Assembly (NCBI GenBank): GCA_043816955.1
Contig: JBDRHL010000190.1
Coordinates: 10,245-74,244, forward strand
DNA length: 64,000 bases
Source: JBDRHL01 sp043816955
Lineage (GTDB): Bacteria; Planctomycetota; Phycisphaerae; Sedimentisphaerales; CAYZTY01
Reading direction: 5' to 3'
Shown: piece after piece, positions 27,234 to 36,082 of the stretch
How positions within the stretch are numbered: the stretch's first letter is position 1
How the letters are laid out: each line of letters starts with the position of its first letter
The notes under the pieces: model-generated
Told to the model about the DNA's origin: nothing
Seen by the model: only the letters and a program-made list of their open reading frames with translations
Database searches by the model: none
Translations under genes and position numbers: made by a program

Positions 27234-28199
27234 ATGATTAACAAACTTCTTACAATCGCAAAAAACACGTTCACAGAAACGCTGCGGCAGCCGGTTTATG
27301 CCGTCATCATTGTCGCAACAGTGCTGATTTTCATCATCAGCCCCTCGCTGACTATGTTTACATTAAAAGACGACAATAAGCTGTTGCAGGAGATAGGGTT
27401 ATCTACGCTATTCTTAGCAGGGTTGTTCATAGCAATTTTTACCGCTTCCAAGGCTGTAAGTGAAGAAATTGAGAGCAAAACTATATCCACGGTTCTTGCC
27501 AAACCAGTGCAGCGTCCGGTCTTTATTATCGGCAAATTTTTCGGTGTAACTGCAGCATTGGTTCTCGAACACTATATCTGCAGCATAGCCTTGCTGATGA
27601 TGCTCCGCCACGGTGTCCTGGAATCGGCTTCGGATACACATGACTGGACGGTTATAAGTGCCGGGGGAGTCTGCATACTGATTACCGTGTTTCTAACTGC
27701 TTTTCTTAACTACTTTTATGACTGGAAGTTCTCATCGACCGCAATAGTTACCGGAGCTGTTACCGTAACAGTGGCAATTGTGTTTCTGTATTTTATTGAC
27801 CGTAATTGGAGATTTAATCCCGCCGGCAATGCTATCAGTATTTTTAACGTATACGGCTCAATCCTGCTGCTGCTGGGGCTTGTGATATTCGTCGCTGTGG
27901 CAGTTGCGCTGTCAACCCGCTTCAACATTATAGTAACGCTGACCTTTTGCATTGGTATCTTCCTGCTGGGGCTTGTTAATGATTACCTGTTCGGCAGATT
28001 CGCCGATGTGTATATGTGGGCGAAAATCGGAAGGGCAATATTGCCGAATTTACAGGTTTTCTGGATTAGCGACGCTATATATGAAGGCAGTGAGATACCA
28101 AGTAAATACCTTCTTATAAGTACCTCTTATGCAGCTTGTTATGCCACAGGAATCATCTTTTTGTCGATCGCCCTGTTCCAGCGCCGGCAGGTTGGCTAG
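27234..28199 (+). CDS. ABC-2 type transporter permease without an adjacent ATPase
   Basis: The 321-residue membrane protein has six or so membrane segments and the ABC-2 coupling region EEIESKTISTVLAKPVQRP, closely like the permease at 18.2-19.6 kb (TVVTKPVRR). The start MINKLLTIAKNTF was preferred over a GTG three codons upstream by analogy to related permeases. It is transcribed divergently from the SPFH run. No ATPase gene is nearby, so it may use the ATPase at 19.6-20.8 kb. Confidence 0.82.
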   Translation: MINKLLTIAKNTFTETLRQPVYAVIIVATVLIFIISPSLTMFTLKDDNKLLQEIGLSTLFLAGLFIAIFTASKAVSEEIESKTISTVLAKPVQRPVFIIGKFFGVTAALVLEHYICSIALLMMLRHGVLESASDTHDWTVISAGGVCILITVFLTAFLNYFYDWKFSSTAIVTGAVTVTVAIVFLYFIDRNWRFNPAGNAISIFNVYGSILLLLGLVIFVAVAVALSTRFNIIVTLTFCIGIFLLGLVNDYLFGRFADVYMWAKIGRAILPNLQVFWISDAIYEGSEIPSKYLLISTSYAACYATGIIFLSIALFQRRQVG

Positions 28200-28346
28200 C
28201 TCGATTGTTATAACATATTGCAGTTAATGACATTATAGCACTTTATTGTTATGGGTTGCCGTTTAACACTTGGGCCTGACTTTATCTGGTCAGGCGATGA
28301 CCGCCCGGCTGGTCTGTTTTTCTGGTAACGTTTTGATTGTCCCTGC

Positions 28347-28802
28347 TTATGTCAAATTGCGAATGACTGCCGTCTCGTCACATCGATCCTGTTTTGGACA
28401 CCTTGCGCAGTCGCTCCAGACCTTCATGGGCAATTGCTCTTTTTGAATGACATCAAAGCCCAGCTTTTCGAAAAACTGCGGCTCAAGGGTAAGCGCAAAA
28501 ACCCTTGTCAAGCCGATTTCCTTTGCCTGATTCACTGCGGCGTCAACCAGCGCCCTGCCGATGCCCTTTCCGGTGCAGTCTTTGTCGATAGCAAGAGACT
28601 TAATCTCCGCAAGATCGGACCAGATAATCTGCAGTGAGCAGCATCCGATGATGCGCCCGTCGTCTTCAGCAACTTTGAAAGTCTGGAGCCTCTCATAGAT
28701 GTCCGCTTTTGTCCGGAACAGCATCCGGTCCAGCTCACCATAGTATGTTATCAGTGAAAAGACACCCTCGACATCAGCTATTGTTGCATCACGTACCTGC
28801 AT
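28347..28802 (-). CDS. GNAT N-acetyltransferase, short N-acetylglutamate synthase-like
   Basis: This 151-residue acetyltransferase has the acetyl-CoA motif A DKDCTGKGIGRALVDAAV and motif B FFEKLGF. The C-terminal VWSDCARCPKQDRCDE, with four Cys in CxxCPxxxxC arrangement, is found in stand-alone N-acetylglutamate synthase-type proteins of arginine synthesis. It could acetylate glutamate, which would fit argH at 47-48.7 kb, but other small substrates are possible. The Cys group may bind metal. Confidence 0.75.
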   Translation of the reverse strand: MQVRDATIADVEGVFSLITYYGELDRMLFRTKADIYERLQTFKVAEDDGRIIGCCSLQIIWSDLAEIKSLAIDKDCTGKGIGRALVDAAVNQAKEIGLTRVFALTLEPQFFEKLGFDVIQKEQLPMKVWSDCARCPKQDRCDETAVIRNLT

Positions 28803-29187
28803 AGCCTAAAATATACCCGCAAAAGCCCATTTTACAATACTAATCTGCCTGCAAATCGATACAGCCCCTTTTGTCCTGTAACAGTCTCGGGTTTTTTTTC
28901 GATTGACTCGCAGAATCCCCGGTGAGATAGACAAGGTCATCTCGCGGGGTTAATGAATTTCCGGCTTGTGTTTGGTGAGAATTGAAGGCAAGTATGCCGT
29001 CAAATATGGTTTCAGTTGTATTGTAACCACAGATTAACACAGATTTTTGCGGATTTTATTATTTGTCATTCCTGCGAATGCAGGAATCTATTCACTGGGG
29101 TGATATGCAATACGATATACTAGCGACGAGCGACTAATTCACCGCGGGGACTATTTGCTCGGAATTCACCGGAAAAATGAGTTGTCA
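28803..29187. other. Intergenic stretch with repeat fragments
   Basis: No gene is supported in these 385 bases. At 29024-29055 is AACCACAGATTAACACAGAT and its continuation, a phrase resembling intergenic repeats seen in many bacterial genomes. The palindromic ATTCCTGCGAATGCAGGAAT follows at 29068-29087. The open frame at 28840-29040 has no ribosome site or recognisable sequence. Confidence 0.5.
29068..29087. repeat. Short palindromic repeat (REP-like)
   Basis: ATTCCTGC and GCAGGAAT flank a 4-base loop GAAT, giving an 8-bp stem. The sequence resembles dispersed REP-type repeats. Only one copy is visible in this window, so the repeat status is from general knowledge. Confidence 0.45.
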
Positions 29188-29751
29188 TTAATTTCCGATT
29201 AAAGCTATAGGCTTCCATGTCTTACCTGGTCTATTGTATTCCCATTCCCCCTCGAAGAAATATTTCCTGTTGCTGGAGATTTCTTTATAATCTATTCTCA
29301 CTTTTCTTAATAATTGTACTTCTGGATTGTCTATTATTGTCTTTAAATCATAGTCTATTGTATATGTTACTTGATTTGTTTTTGGGTCAAGGGGATAAAT
29401 CAATTGTTTTTTCTCAAGTATGTCAGTTTTTAATATTTCAGAAGTTTTATGTCCGGTAGCATTTTTTTTGATTGCGATATAGGTATATTCTTCTTTAACT
29501 ATTTCCGCAGGTGCATTTATACACAATTTCATAAGTGTTTTTATGTCAATAGCAATTTTACTATTTTCTAGATAAGCAAAGGTTAGTGCACAGACATAAG
29601 GTCTGTGTGAAGCAATAGTATCCCTTATCGACACTCGCATTGAGTATATAGCAACAATGACGGCTACAAGAGCAATTATTGTGGGTGCCCATTCCAATAA
29701 GAATGGTGCTGCTTTTGGCCAGTTTTCGACAATCACTTTTACTGGTTCCAT
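29188..29751 (-). CDS. Membrane-anchored protein of unknown function
   Basis: The protein has 187 residues with one N-terminal membrane helix (WAPTIIALVAVIVAIYSM, residues 24-41) and a soluble domain of about 140 residues ending FEGEWEYNRPGKTWKP. I do not recognise the family. The gene is visibly more AT-rich than its neighbours, with many AAA, ATA and TTA codons, and lies in a repeat-bearing stretch. Acquisition by transfer is plausible. Confidence 0.55.
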   Translation of the reverse strand: MEPVKVIVENWPKAAPFLLEWAPTIIALVAVIVAIYSMRVSIRDTIASHRPYVCALTFAYLENSKIAIDIKTLMKLCINAPAEIVKEEYTYIAIKKNATGHKTSEILKTDILEKKQLIYPLDPKTNQVTYTIDYDLKTIIDNPEVQLLRKVRIDYKEISSNRKYFFEGEWEYNRPGKTWKPIALIGN

Positions 29752-29819
29752 TTTATCAACCTAACAATGATTATACAGTCTGTATAAAACGGTAAACACA
29801 AACTGTTTCCACCAGTTGT

Positions 29820-29922
29820 CTATCTCCGTTCCCAGCCTGTATTTATATCTTCTTTGTCAGCTTTTATAATACCTTCACCCTCCCGGCCAGCCCATTCGAC
29901 AAGGCTTCGACGGTGAGCTCAT
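29820..29922 (-). other. Short orphan reading frame between repeats
   Basis: On the minus strand a frame of about 33 codons reads EWAGREGEGIIKADKEDINT and ends at TAG (29820-29822). It has no start codon of its own, and the 5' part falls in a repeat-like phrase (TCGACAAGGCTTCGACGGTG). It may be the C-terminal scrap of a gene or chance. The adjacent bases also weakly resemble the 3' end of the nucleotidyltransferase-HEPN gene downstream. Confidence 0.25.
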
Positions 29923-29946
29923 CCGAACCGCTCAGGGTTAGCTGGC

Positions 29947-30804
29947 CTAAGCATAGGATTCTATTTTCTCCCTGCAGACCTTTTTTGTCAGTTTCTGTAA
30001 TATTTTTACTCGTTTAGCCAAGTATTCAAGCTGTTTTTTTGTGATTCTGTACGAGGCCCTGTAGCGGGCGTCGATATAGGCCTTTTTCAATAAATTAAAG
30101 GCTTGTTCCTCGCTCTTCGTCGCTCTTGGGAAGGCCTTCAAAAATCGCGGGTCGAAGCTCGCAGCCTTTCGGCCTAATTTCTCTATATCGTGGGTCTTCG
30201 GCTTATAATTAGTAAAGACCAACATAACAGCAATATAAAATCGCTCTGTGGCTTGGTGTAATTGAAAAGCTGCGTTCTTATATCTTCTCTTATCGAAGTT
30301 AATAACATAGTTATCATAAAACTCTTTAGCACTTTTGAACCACATATTGAAATCTGTTTTTGCGAGTTCAGCGCGTTGTCTGGGGGAGAGTTTTTTGATT
30401 TTGGCGAGTTTGTATTTGCCGGAATCGTAGAGGACGATGCCCTCCTTCTTGATATCGCTGAAGAAGTACCAGCCATTTTCGAGGTTGGTATTTATCTGAA
30501 TGATGTGGTGGTAAATCAGGTTTACATCGGTTGGGGCACCTTTTAGCTTGTCATTTAGTTTTCTCTGGAGGCCGTCGTCGTTGGCCTGTCTTTTGGTCTC
30601 TGTTATTACGAGGATGTCGTAATCTGATTTGTATTCGTAGGTGATATGGCCTTGTTTGTATATATCTTCGACCCAGTTGCCGCGTGCATAGCTGCCGAAC
30701 AGGATCAGCATCTGTACGCCGGGGTATGACTTGACGATAGTATCTGTTATGAGCTTTAGCTCCTGCTGCTTGTGCTCTGGCAGATGTGAAAGGGATTTCT
30801 TCAT
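29947..30804 (-). CDS. Nucleotidyltransferase-HEPN fusion protein
   Basis: The protein has 285 residues. Residues 25-105 are a minimal nucleotidyltransferase with LILFGSYARGNW and the metal-binding KSDYDILVI. Residues 150-275 are a HEPN domain (FQLHQATERFYIAVMLVF, THDIEKL, YIDARYRASYRITKKQLEYL). Fused MNT-HEPN proteins are related to two-gene toxin-antitoxin pairs such as MntA/HepT at 61-62 kb. No RNase-type RxxxxH motif is clear in the HEPN part, so an active toxin is doubtful. It lies in the AT-richer patch. Confidence 0.82.
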   Translation of the reverse strand: MKKSLSHLPEHKQQELKLITDTIVKSYPGVQMLILFGSYARGNWVEDIYKQGHITYEYKSDYDILVITETKRQANDDGLQRKLNDKLKGAPTDVNLIYHHIIQINTNLENGWYFFSDIKKEGIVLYDSGKYKLAKIKKLSPRQRAELAKTDFNMWFKSAKEFYDNYVINFDKRRYKNAAFQLHQATERFYIAVMLVFTNYKPKTHDIEKLGRKAASFDPRFLKAFPRATKSEEQAFNLLKKAYIDARYRASYRITKKQLEYLAKRVKILQKLTKKVCREKIESYA

Positions 30805-30883
30805 ACAGCGGTATTATTGCCTATTATAGCCATAGAGTAAAGGAAAAACCCGGTGTTGGTTTTGCGATTGCCACCCATTCGGC

Positions 30884-32245
30884 TTACAGATTGTATTCCT
30901 TGACCTTGCGATACAGTGTACGCTCGCCGATCCCCAGGATTTTCGCTGCCCTCTCGCGATTTCCCCCCACTTTAGCAAGCGTATCGGCGATAGCCTGTCG
31001 TTCCAGCTCGTCAAGCGTGCCTGCCTGCAGGAGATGTTGATTGCCTGAAATCAGTTGCCGGATCGAATGGATTTCCGGCGGAATATCCCTCACATCGATC
31101 CTGTCTTTATCGCACATCACAACCATTGTGCGTATACAGTTTCGAAGCTGCCGAACGTTTCCAGGCCAGGGATATGCCTTGAGTATCTCGATTGCCCCAT
31201 CTGTTATTCCGGCAATTGTCCTGCCCAGTTCGTCACATGCCTGCTTCAGGAAAAACTCCGCCAGGACAGGGATATCCTCGGTACGATCTCGAAGCGGCGG
31301 GACGGTGATGCTGACGCCCTTGATGCGGAAATACAAATCTTGCCGGAATTTTTTTTCTTCGATAAGCATTGCCAGGTCATGATTGGTTGCACTGATCAGC
31401 CGCACATCAACTACCACGCGCCTGGCAGAGCCCACAGGAGTAACAACACCGTCCTCAAGAACGCGAAGCAGCTTGGCCTGCATGTTCAGAGGCATATCAC
31501 CGATCTCATCGAGGAATAACGTGCCGTTGTCTGCGATTTCAAACAGGCCTTTTCGCTCCGTCTCTGCGCCTGTAAAGGCGCCTTTGGCATGGCCGAATAA
31601 TTCACTTTCGAGCAGGGACTCGGTAAGGCCGGCACAGTTGACCGGAACAAAAGAGTGGCTGCTGCGTGGGGAATTATCGTGAATAGCGTGGGCCAGCAGC
31701 TCTTTTCCCGTACCGCTTTCACCCTCGATCAGCACAGTTATATTTGTAGGACTGACACGCCGCAAGACTTCGGAAACGCCGTGCATAGTCGGATGATTTC
31801 CCCAAATGCCGTCAAATCTGAACTTTTCCCCGGTAACAGCGGCGGTTTTTCCTGCTCCCATTGATTTCTTTGCCGCTGTGCGTGATGCCGTTTCTACCAT
31901 AGCCCGCAATTCGTCAATGTTAATGGGCTTGACGAGGTAATCATATGCACCCTGCCGGATCACATCTTTGCAGCTCTCGATAGTGGCATAAGCGGTTATC
32001 AGGATTACCTGAGTAGAAGTATGCTGCTCGTTTACCTTTGCCAGCAGATCAAGTCCGCTGATTCTGCCCCCAAGTTTCAGGTCCGTTACTACCACATCGA
32101 TATTCTGGGTATTTATTACTTCGAGCGCATCTTTTCCGTTATATACAGCTATTGCCTTGCCGGAGAGTCTCTCCAGCGCCTCGACCATTCCGTCGGCATG
32201 GTCGCGCTCATCATCAACCACAAGTACTACAGTTTCTTTACCCAA
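30884..32245 (-). CDS. NtrC-family sigma54-dependent response regulator
   Basis: The protein has 453 residues: a receiver domain (VVLVVDDERDHADG, phosphoacceptor Asp in VVTDLKLGG), an AAA+ domain with Walker A GESGTGKELLAH, the sigma54-contact loop GAFTGA, Walker B LFLDEIGDMPL, and a Fis-type helix-turn-helix at the end (RERAAKILGIGERTLYRKV). The start codon is TTG with GAGG upstream. It follows the sensor kinase by 10 bases. Target genes are not evident. Confidence 0.93.
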   Translation of the reverse strand: MGKETVVLVVDDERDHADGMVEALERLSGKAIAVYNGKDALEVINTQNIDVVVTDLKLGGRISGLDLLAKVNEQHTSTQVILITAYATIESCKDVIRQGAYDYLVKPINIDELRAMVETASRTAAKKSMGAGKTAAVTGEKFRFDGIWGNHPTMHGVSEVLRRVSPTNITVLIEGESGTGKELLAHAIHDNSPRSSHSFVPVNCAGLTESLLESELFGHAKGAFTGAETERKGLFEIADNGTLFLDEIGDMPLNMQAKLLRVLEDGVVTPVGSARRVVVDVRLISATNHDLAMLIEEKKFRQDLYFRIKGVSITVPPLRDRTEDIPVLAEFFLKQACDELGRTIAGITDGAIEILKAYPWPGNVRQLRNCIRTMVVMCDKDRIDVRDIPPEIHSIRQLISGNQHLLQAGTLDELERQAIADTLAKVGGNRERAAKILGIGERTLYRKVKEYNL

Positions 32246-32255
32246 TTAACAAACC

Positions 32256-33074
32256 TCACACCGGCTGCAAAGGCAGTTTTATCAAAAACGACGTTCCTTT
32301 TCCTGGTTCACTATTGACCGTCATCGCACCTCCGTGGGCTTCCACGATTTTTTTCGCCGTCGAAAGTCCCAGTCCGCTCCCTGAGAGGCGAGTGGAATAA
32401 TAAGCCTTGAATATCAGGCCCAGCTTATCTTTGTCAATGCCGACACCGGTATCACTGATTTCAATTACGATGTCGTCGGCCTGTCTGGATGTCCTTATTA
32501 TTAATTCTCCGCCGTTCGGCATCGCCTGCTGAGCGTTGATAAACAGGTTTAATATCACCTGTTTTAACATAACCGGATCAGCTTTGCAAATAAGCGGCTG
32601 TACGGCCGGCCCCTGGCGGATTGTTATCGAATGTTCAGCGGCTTGCGCCGAGTAAAAATCAATCATATCGCTCATGAGTTCATTTATATCCACGCTGCTG
32701 CTGTTTAACTCCGTCTTGCCGACATAGCGAAGAAAATCATCGAGAATTTTCTCGATCCGGTCTGTTTCTTTCTGGATAACCGAAATTTTCCGCAAGGCCC
32801 TCGCCGAATTATGCTCACGTCCGCCAATATCTTCCGCAGCCAGCTTGAGATTGACTTTGATAGTGGAAAGAGGGTTTTTGATCTCATGAGCCAGGCCCCC
32901 TGTAACCAGGCTCAGTTCCTCCAGTTGGTCAGGCCCCGACTGTTTTTGAACAGCGTTATCCCTGCCCCGGCCTGTGCGCCTGATTAACCAGCAAACGGGC
33001 GTCAGGACCGCCAAGGCAATACAAAATCCAGCCAGAAACAGCAGCAAAACCTCTTCCCTCGAATTTCTATGCAC
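32256..33074 (-). CDS. Membrane-bound sensor histidine kinase, NtrB-like
   Basis: This 272-residue kinase has a single N-terminal membrane helix (VLLLFLAGFCIALAVLTPVC) and almost no extracytoplasmic part. HisKA follows with GLAHEIKNPLSTIKVNL, then HATPase boxes NLFINAQQAMPNGG, DTGVGID and SGSGLGLSTAKKI. The start is GTG. It pairs with the NtrC-type regulator directly downstream. The lack of a sensing domain suggests sensing through the membrane segment or a partner. Confidence 0.9.
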   Translation of the reverse strand: MHRNSREEVLLLFLAGFCIALAVLTPVCWLIRRTGRGRDNAVQKQSGPDQLEELSLVTGGLAHEIKNPLSTIKVNLKLAAEDIGGREHNSARALRKISVIQKETDRIEKILDDFLRYVGKTELNSSSVDINELMSDMIDFYSAQAAEHSITIRQGPAVQPLICKADPVMLKQVILNLFINAQQAMPNGGELIIRTSRQADDIVIEISDTGVGIDKDKLGLIFKAYYSTRLSGSGLGLSTAKKIVEAHGGAMTVNSEPGKGTSFLIKLPLQPV

Positions 33075-33138
33075 TTCAAAATGGTTTGGTATTCCACTGC
33101 CTTGCCTGAAGCATTGCTTTAGAACTGCTTATCGGGTT

Positions 33139-33227
33139 CCCTGAAAAACCGGAGATCAACGTTCGATCAAGCCTTTTCGAAGGCTGTCACCCAATGCCGT
33201 TCACACGGTTTGATTGGTTTTTCAGGG
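33139..33227. repeat. Nested inverted repeat downstream of the cold-shock gene
   Basis: CCCTGAAAAACC (33139-33150) pairs with GGTTTTTCAGGG (33216-33227), and the stem extends through ATCAA/TTGAT after a bulge. Inside lies the hairpin AGCCTT-ttcg-AAGGCT (33170-33185). It sits 62 bases past the cold-shock stop on the minus strand. No T-run follows, so a simple intrinsic terminator is unlikely. It may be a 3' stability structure. Confidence 0.6.
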
Positions 33228-33288
33228 GGCCCTGTCGAATGTCCAGGCGCAACCACTGGAAGAATACCTGCTGAAAACCGACATGTTC

Positions 33289-33519
33289 TCAGACACCAGC
33301 TTGGCTTGATTCGGCCCCTTCGATAATTCGTACGTTTCTGGCAGCCAATCCTTTTTCCGAATCGAATTCCTCGTACTCGATCGCCTGGCCGTCTTTAAGG
33401 CAACGGAAACCGTCTCCCTCGATACTGCTGTAATGGATAAATACGTCCTTGCCCTTTTCGTTTACAGCAAACCCATAGCCCTTCTTCGTATCAAACCACT
33501 TCACACTACCACGAACCAT
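33289..33519 (-). CDS. Cold-shock domain protein
   Basis: This 76-residue single-domain RNA/DNA chaperone carries RNP1 (KKGYGFAV) and RNP2 (DVFIHYSSI), starting VRGSVKWFDT. The domain is complete, and a 9-residue tail follows. AAGGAGAAG lies at good spacing before the ATG. The 326 bases upstream hold a striking nested inverted repeat, which would be in its 5' leader if transcription begins upstream of it. Confidence 0.93.
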   Translation of the reverse strand: MVRGSVKWFDTKKGYGFAVNEKGKDVFIHYSSIEGDGFRCLKDGQAIEYEEFDSEKGLAARNVRIIEGAESSQAGV

Positions 33520-33554
33520 AAAGCTTCTCCTTATCCTTAAATGCCCTTCAAGGC

Positions 33555-33739
33555 TTCTGCAAAATTGAAGTCAGGCATATATTATTTAAGAAAATCGGTC
33601 TCACGATTTTCTTAAATAATCAGCACCAGCATTGTAACTCTTTGCCGGGCTAAAGCTTATATGTTTTGTTTCAAAAAGAAAAAATCGTAGAAAAAGTTTT
33701 TTCCTTTTTGAAAGTATGCCTGACTTCAATTTTGCAGAA
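33555..33739. repeat. Nested inverted-repeat structure between pnp and the cold-shock gene
   Basis: A perfect 25-bp inverted repeat (33555-33579 with 33715-33739, beginning TTCTGCAAAATTGAAG) encloses two further hairpins. One is a perfect 17-bp stem with a 6-base loop (33581-33597 with 33604-33620). The other is TTTCAAAAAG with CTTTTTGAAA (33669-33678 with 33704-33713), extended by an A/T stem. Together they can fold into a closed three-way structure. No target-site duplication flanks it. It may be a cold-shock leader, an RNase-processed pnp 3' end, or a small non-coding RNA. Confidence 0.75.
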
Positions 33740-33845
33740 CTCATCTGAATATCCATCGAGTCAAATAAGCCGGCATACTCTATCTCCTTCGCCGAAGAAC
33801 CTCTCTGTTCGGCGACGAAATTCTTTTGGCTAATACTTATCGCTG

Positions 33846-35972
33846 TTATGTCTTGCTGTCTGCTTCGGCGGTCTTTTTAATATCAGCCAGGGCAGCTTTT
33901 CTGGAAAGCTTCAGTCTGCCCTGTTCGTCGATTGATACCAGTTTTACCGGGATAATATCACCCATCTTACAAACATCGCCGGGGGTTTTTACGAAACCGT
34001 TACTGAGTTCGCTGATATGGCAAAGCCCTTCGACTCCGGGAATAATTTCCACGAAAACTCCGAAATCCTTCACCGAAACAACCTTGGCCTTTTGATAAAT
34101 ACGACCCACTTCCGGCGGGCGGGTCATTGCCTCGATTATTTCCTTGGCAACCAGATGTCCGTCGCCTCCGACACAGCTTATGTAAATCGTCCCGTCTTCT
34201 TCGATCTCAATTTTGGAGTTCGACTGCTCCTGGATACTCTTGATCATAGCGCCGCCCGGGCCGATAATTTTTCCGATGAACTCCGGATCGATATTTATGC
34301 TCAGCAGCTTCGGTGCGTAAACGCTTAGCTGCGGTCTGGGCTTGTCGATGACATCGGTTATTTTTTTGAGAATATCAAGGCGGGCGGTTCTGGCTCGCTG
34401 CAGTGCTTTAACCATAATGTCATGGGCAAGACCTTCTGCCTTAATATCAAGCTGAATTGCCGTAACCCCGTCAACGGTGCCTGCGACCTTGAAATCCATA
34501 TCGCCGAAATGGTCTTCATCACCGAGAATATCAGTCAGAAGTTCACACCTGCCCTTTTCAGCGACCATCCCTATCGAAATACCCGCAACAGGTTTTTCAA
34601 TGGGCACACCTGCGTCCATCAATGCCAGAGTGCCGCCACAAACCGTTGCCATCGAACTGGAGCCGTTTGATTCGGTGATATCCGAGACAATCTTTATGGT
34701 GTAGGCGAAATCTTCGATATTGGGTCTTACCTGTTCCAGGGCCTTCTCGGCAAGGGCGCCGTGGCCAATCTCACGCCTGCCAGGCCCACGTATAAAACGA
34801 ACCTCACCAACCGAAGAAGGGGGGAAGTTATAATGCAGCATAAACTTCTGCCCGTATTCTTCCAGTAAACCGTCAACCGTCTGCTCATCTCTGCTTGTAC
34901 CGAGGGTTACTGAAACCAGCGCCTGGGTTTCACCCCTGGTAAAAAGTGCCGAGCCGTGTGCCCTGGGCAGCAGACCGACCTCGCAACTGATTGGCCGAAT
35001 ATCAGTATAACCCCGGCCGTCAAGACGTTTGCCCTCGAGTATAAGCGTACGGACAACGCTTTGTTGAACCTTGTAAAGTATCCGCTGCAGCATTTTTGTG
35101 CTGCAGCGTGGCTCACCATCTTCGACAGTGCAGTATTCCTGTGTAATTTCATCAATGATTGTATCGACAGCCTGTCTTCGCTCGGCCTTGCGGTGTATCC
35201 GGCAGGCTTCGTAAAGGCGGTCATGTATTTTTTCATCGATTTCTGCTGCGAGTTGCTCATCCATTTCGATGAGCGGCGTTTCTTTTTCTGTGCCACATTT
35301 GCTTCGCAGTTCCTCAATCATTTCACATACCTGGCAAACGGCCTTGTGCGCAAATGCCACGCCCTCCGCAATGACCTCTTCGGATACCTGTTTGGCGTCC
35401 ACTTCAATCATGTTGATTGCCTGGGCGTGTCCGCCGAGAATCATGTTGAAATCACTCTGCTCACGCTGCTTGTAGGAGGGATTAATGACAAATTCTCCGC
35501 CGACCCTGCTGAGCCTGCACGCCCCTGTCGGCCCCTGGAACGGTATCCTGCTGATCGTCAGCGCAGCACTGGCGCCGACCATCGCAAGAACATCAGGATC
35601 ATTGGCCTGGTCGGCACTTAGAACATTTACCAGAATCTGCACCTCATTAAAATACCCATCGGGAAACAAGGGCCGGATCGGACGATCTATCATTCGTGCT
35701 GTAAGGACTTCCTTGGTGCTGGGCCGTCCCTCACGCTTCATAAAACCTCCAGGGAACTTGCCCGCAGCGCTTAGCTTCTCCCGATAATCCACGCTGAGGG
35801 GAAAATAGTCCATTTCTGCAGAGGTGCAGGGCGCACTTACCGCCGTTACCAGGACCATCGTCTCACCGCAGGTAACGATAACGGCGCCGTCGGCCTGTTT
35901 TGCAATTTTCCCCGTCTCGATTGATAAAGTTTTGCCCCCAATTTGTCGTTCTACTCTGTACACATCAAACAT
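33846..35972 (-). CDS. pnp: Polyribonucleotide nucleotidyltransferase (PNPase)
   Basis: PNPase degrades RNA 3' to 5' by phosphorolysis. The 708 residues hold two RNase PH domains (first with EMDYFPLSVDYREK and GGFMKREGRPS; second with FTRGETQALVSVTLGT, GRREIGHGALAEKAL and SDITESNGSSSMATVCGG), then KH (SIEPEFIG-like NIDPEFIGKIIGPGG) and S1 (KVVSVKDFGVFVEIIPG) RNA-binding domains. It follows rpsO in the classical rpsO-pnp order, separated by 110 bases. Confidence 0.97.
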   Translation of the reverse strand: MFDVYRVERQIGGKTLSIETGKIAKQADGAVIVTCGETMVLVTAVSAPCTSAEMDYFPLSVDYREKLSAAGKFPGGFMKREGRPSTKEVLTARMIDRPIRPLFPDGYFNEVQILVNVLSADQANDPDVLAMVGASAALTISRIPFQGPTGACRLSRVGGEFVINPSYKQREQSDFNMILGGHAQAINMIEVDAKQVSEEVIAEGVAFAHKAVCQVCEMIEELRSKCGTEKETPLIEMDEQLAAEIDEKIHDRLYEACRIHRKAERRQAVDTIIDEITQEYCTVEDGEPRCSTKMLQRILYKVQQSVVRTLILEGKRLDGRGYTDIRPISCEVGLLPRAHGSALFTRGETQALVSVTLGTSRDEQTVDGLLEEYGQKFMLHYNFPPSSVGEVRFIRGPGRREIGHGALAEKALEQVRPNIEDFAYTIKIVSDITESNGSSSMATVCGGTLALMDAGVPIEKPVAGISIGMVAEKGRCELLTDILGDEDHFGDMDFKVAGTVDGVTAIQLDIKAEGLAHDIMVKALQRARTARLDILKKITDVIDKPRPQLSVYAPKLLSINIDPEFIGKIIGPGGAMIKSIQEQSNSKIEIEEDGTIYISCVGGDGHLVAKEIIEAMTRPPEVGRIYQKAKVVSVKDFGVFVEIIPGVEGLCHISELSNGFVKTPGDVCKMGDIIPVKLVSIDEQGRLKLSRKAALADIKKTAEADSKT

Positions 35973-36082
35973 TAACTACCTCATTTTACACACTAATAAA
36001 AAAAACTTAAACTTAAAACACCTATTTCGATGACACCTGAGTAATCCCCGAAATTAAATCCCATATCATTAAGTCTCGGCAT

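Noticed and set aside
33555..33739. A mobile element (MITE) reading of the nested inverted repeat
   Set aside because: The flanking bases show no target-site duplication, and no second copy is visible in this window. Left as an unexplained structure.
34956..35621. A 221-codon frame opposite pnp
   Set aside because: It is a shadow of PNPase without a motif or ribosome site.
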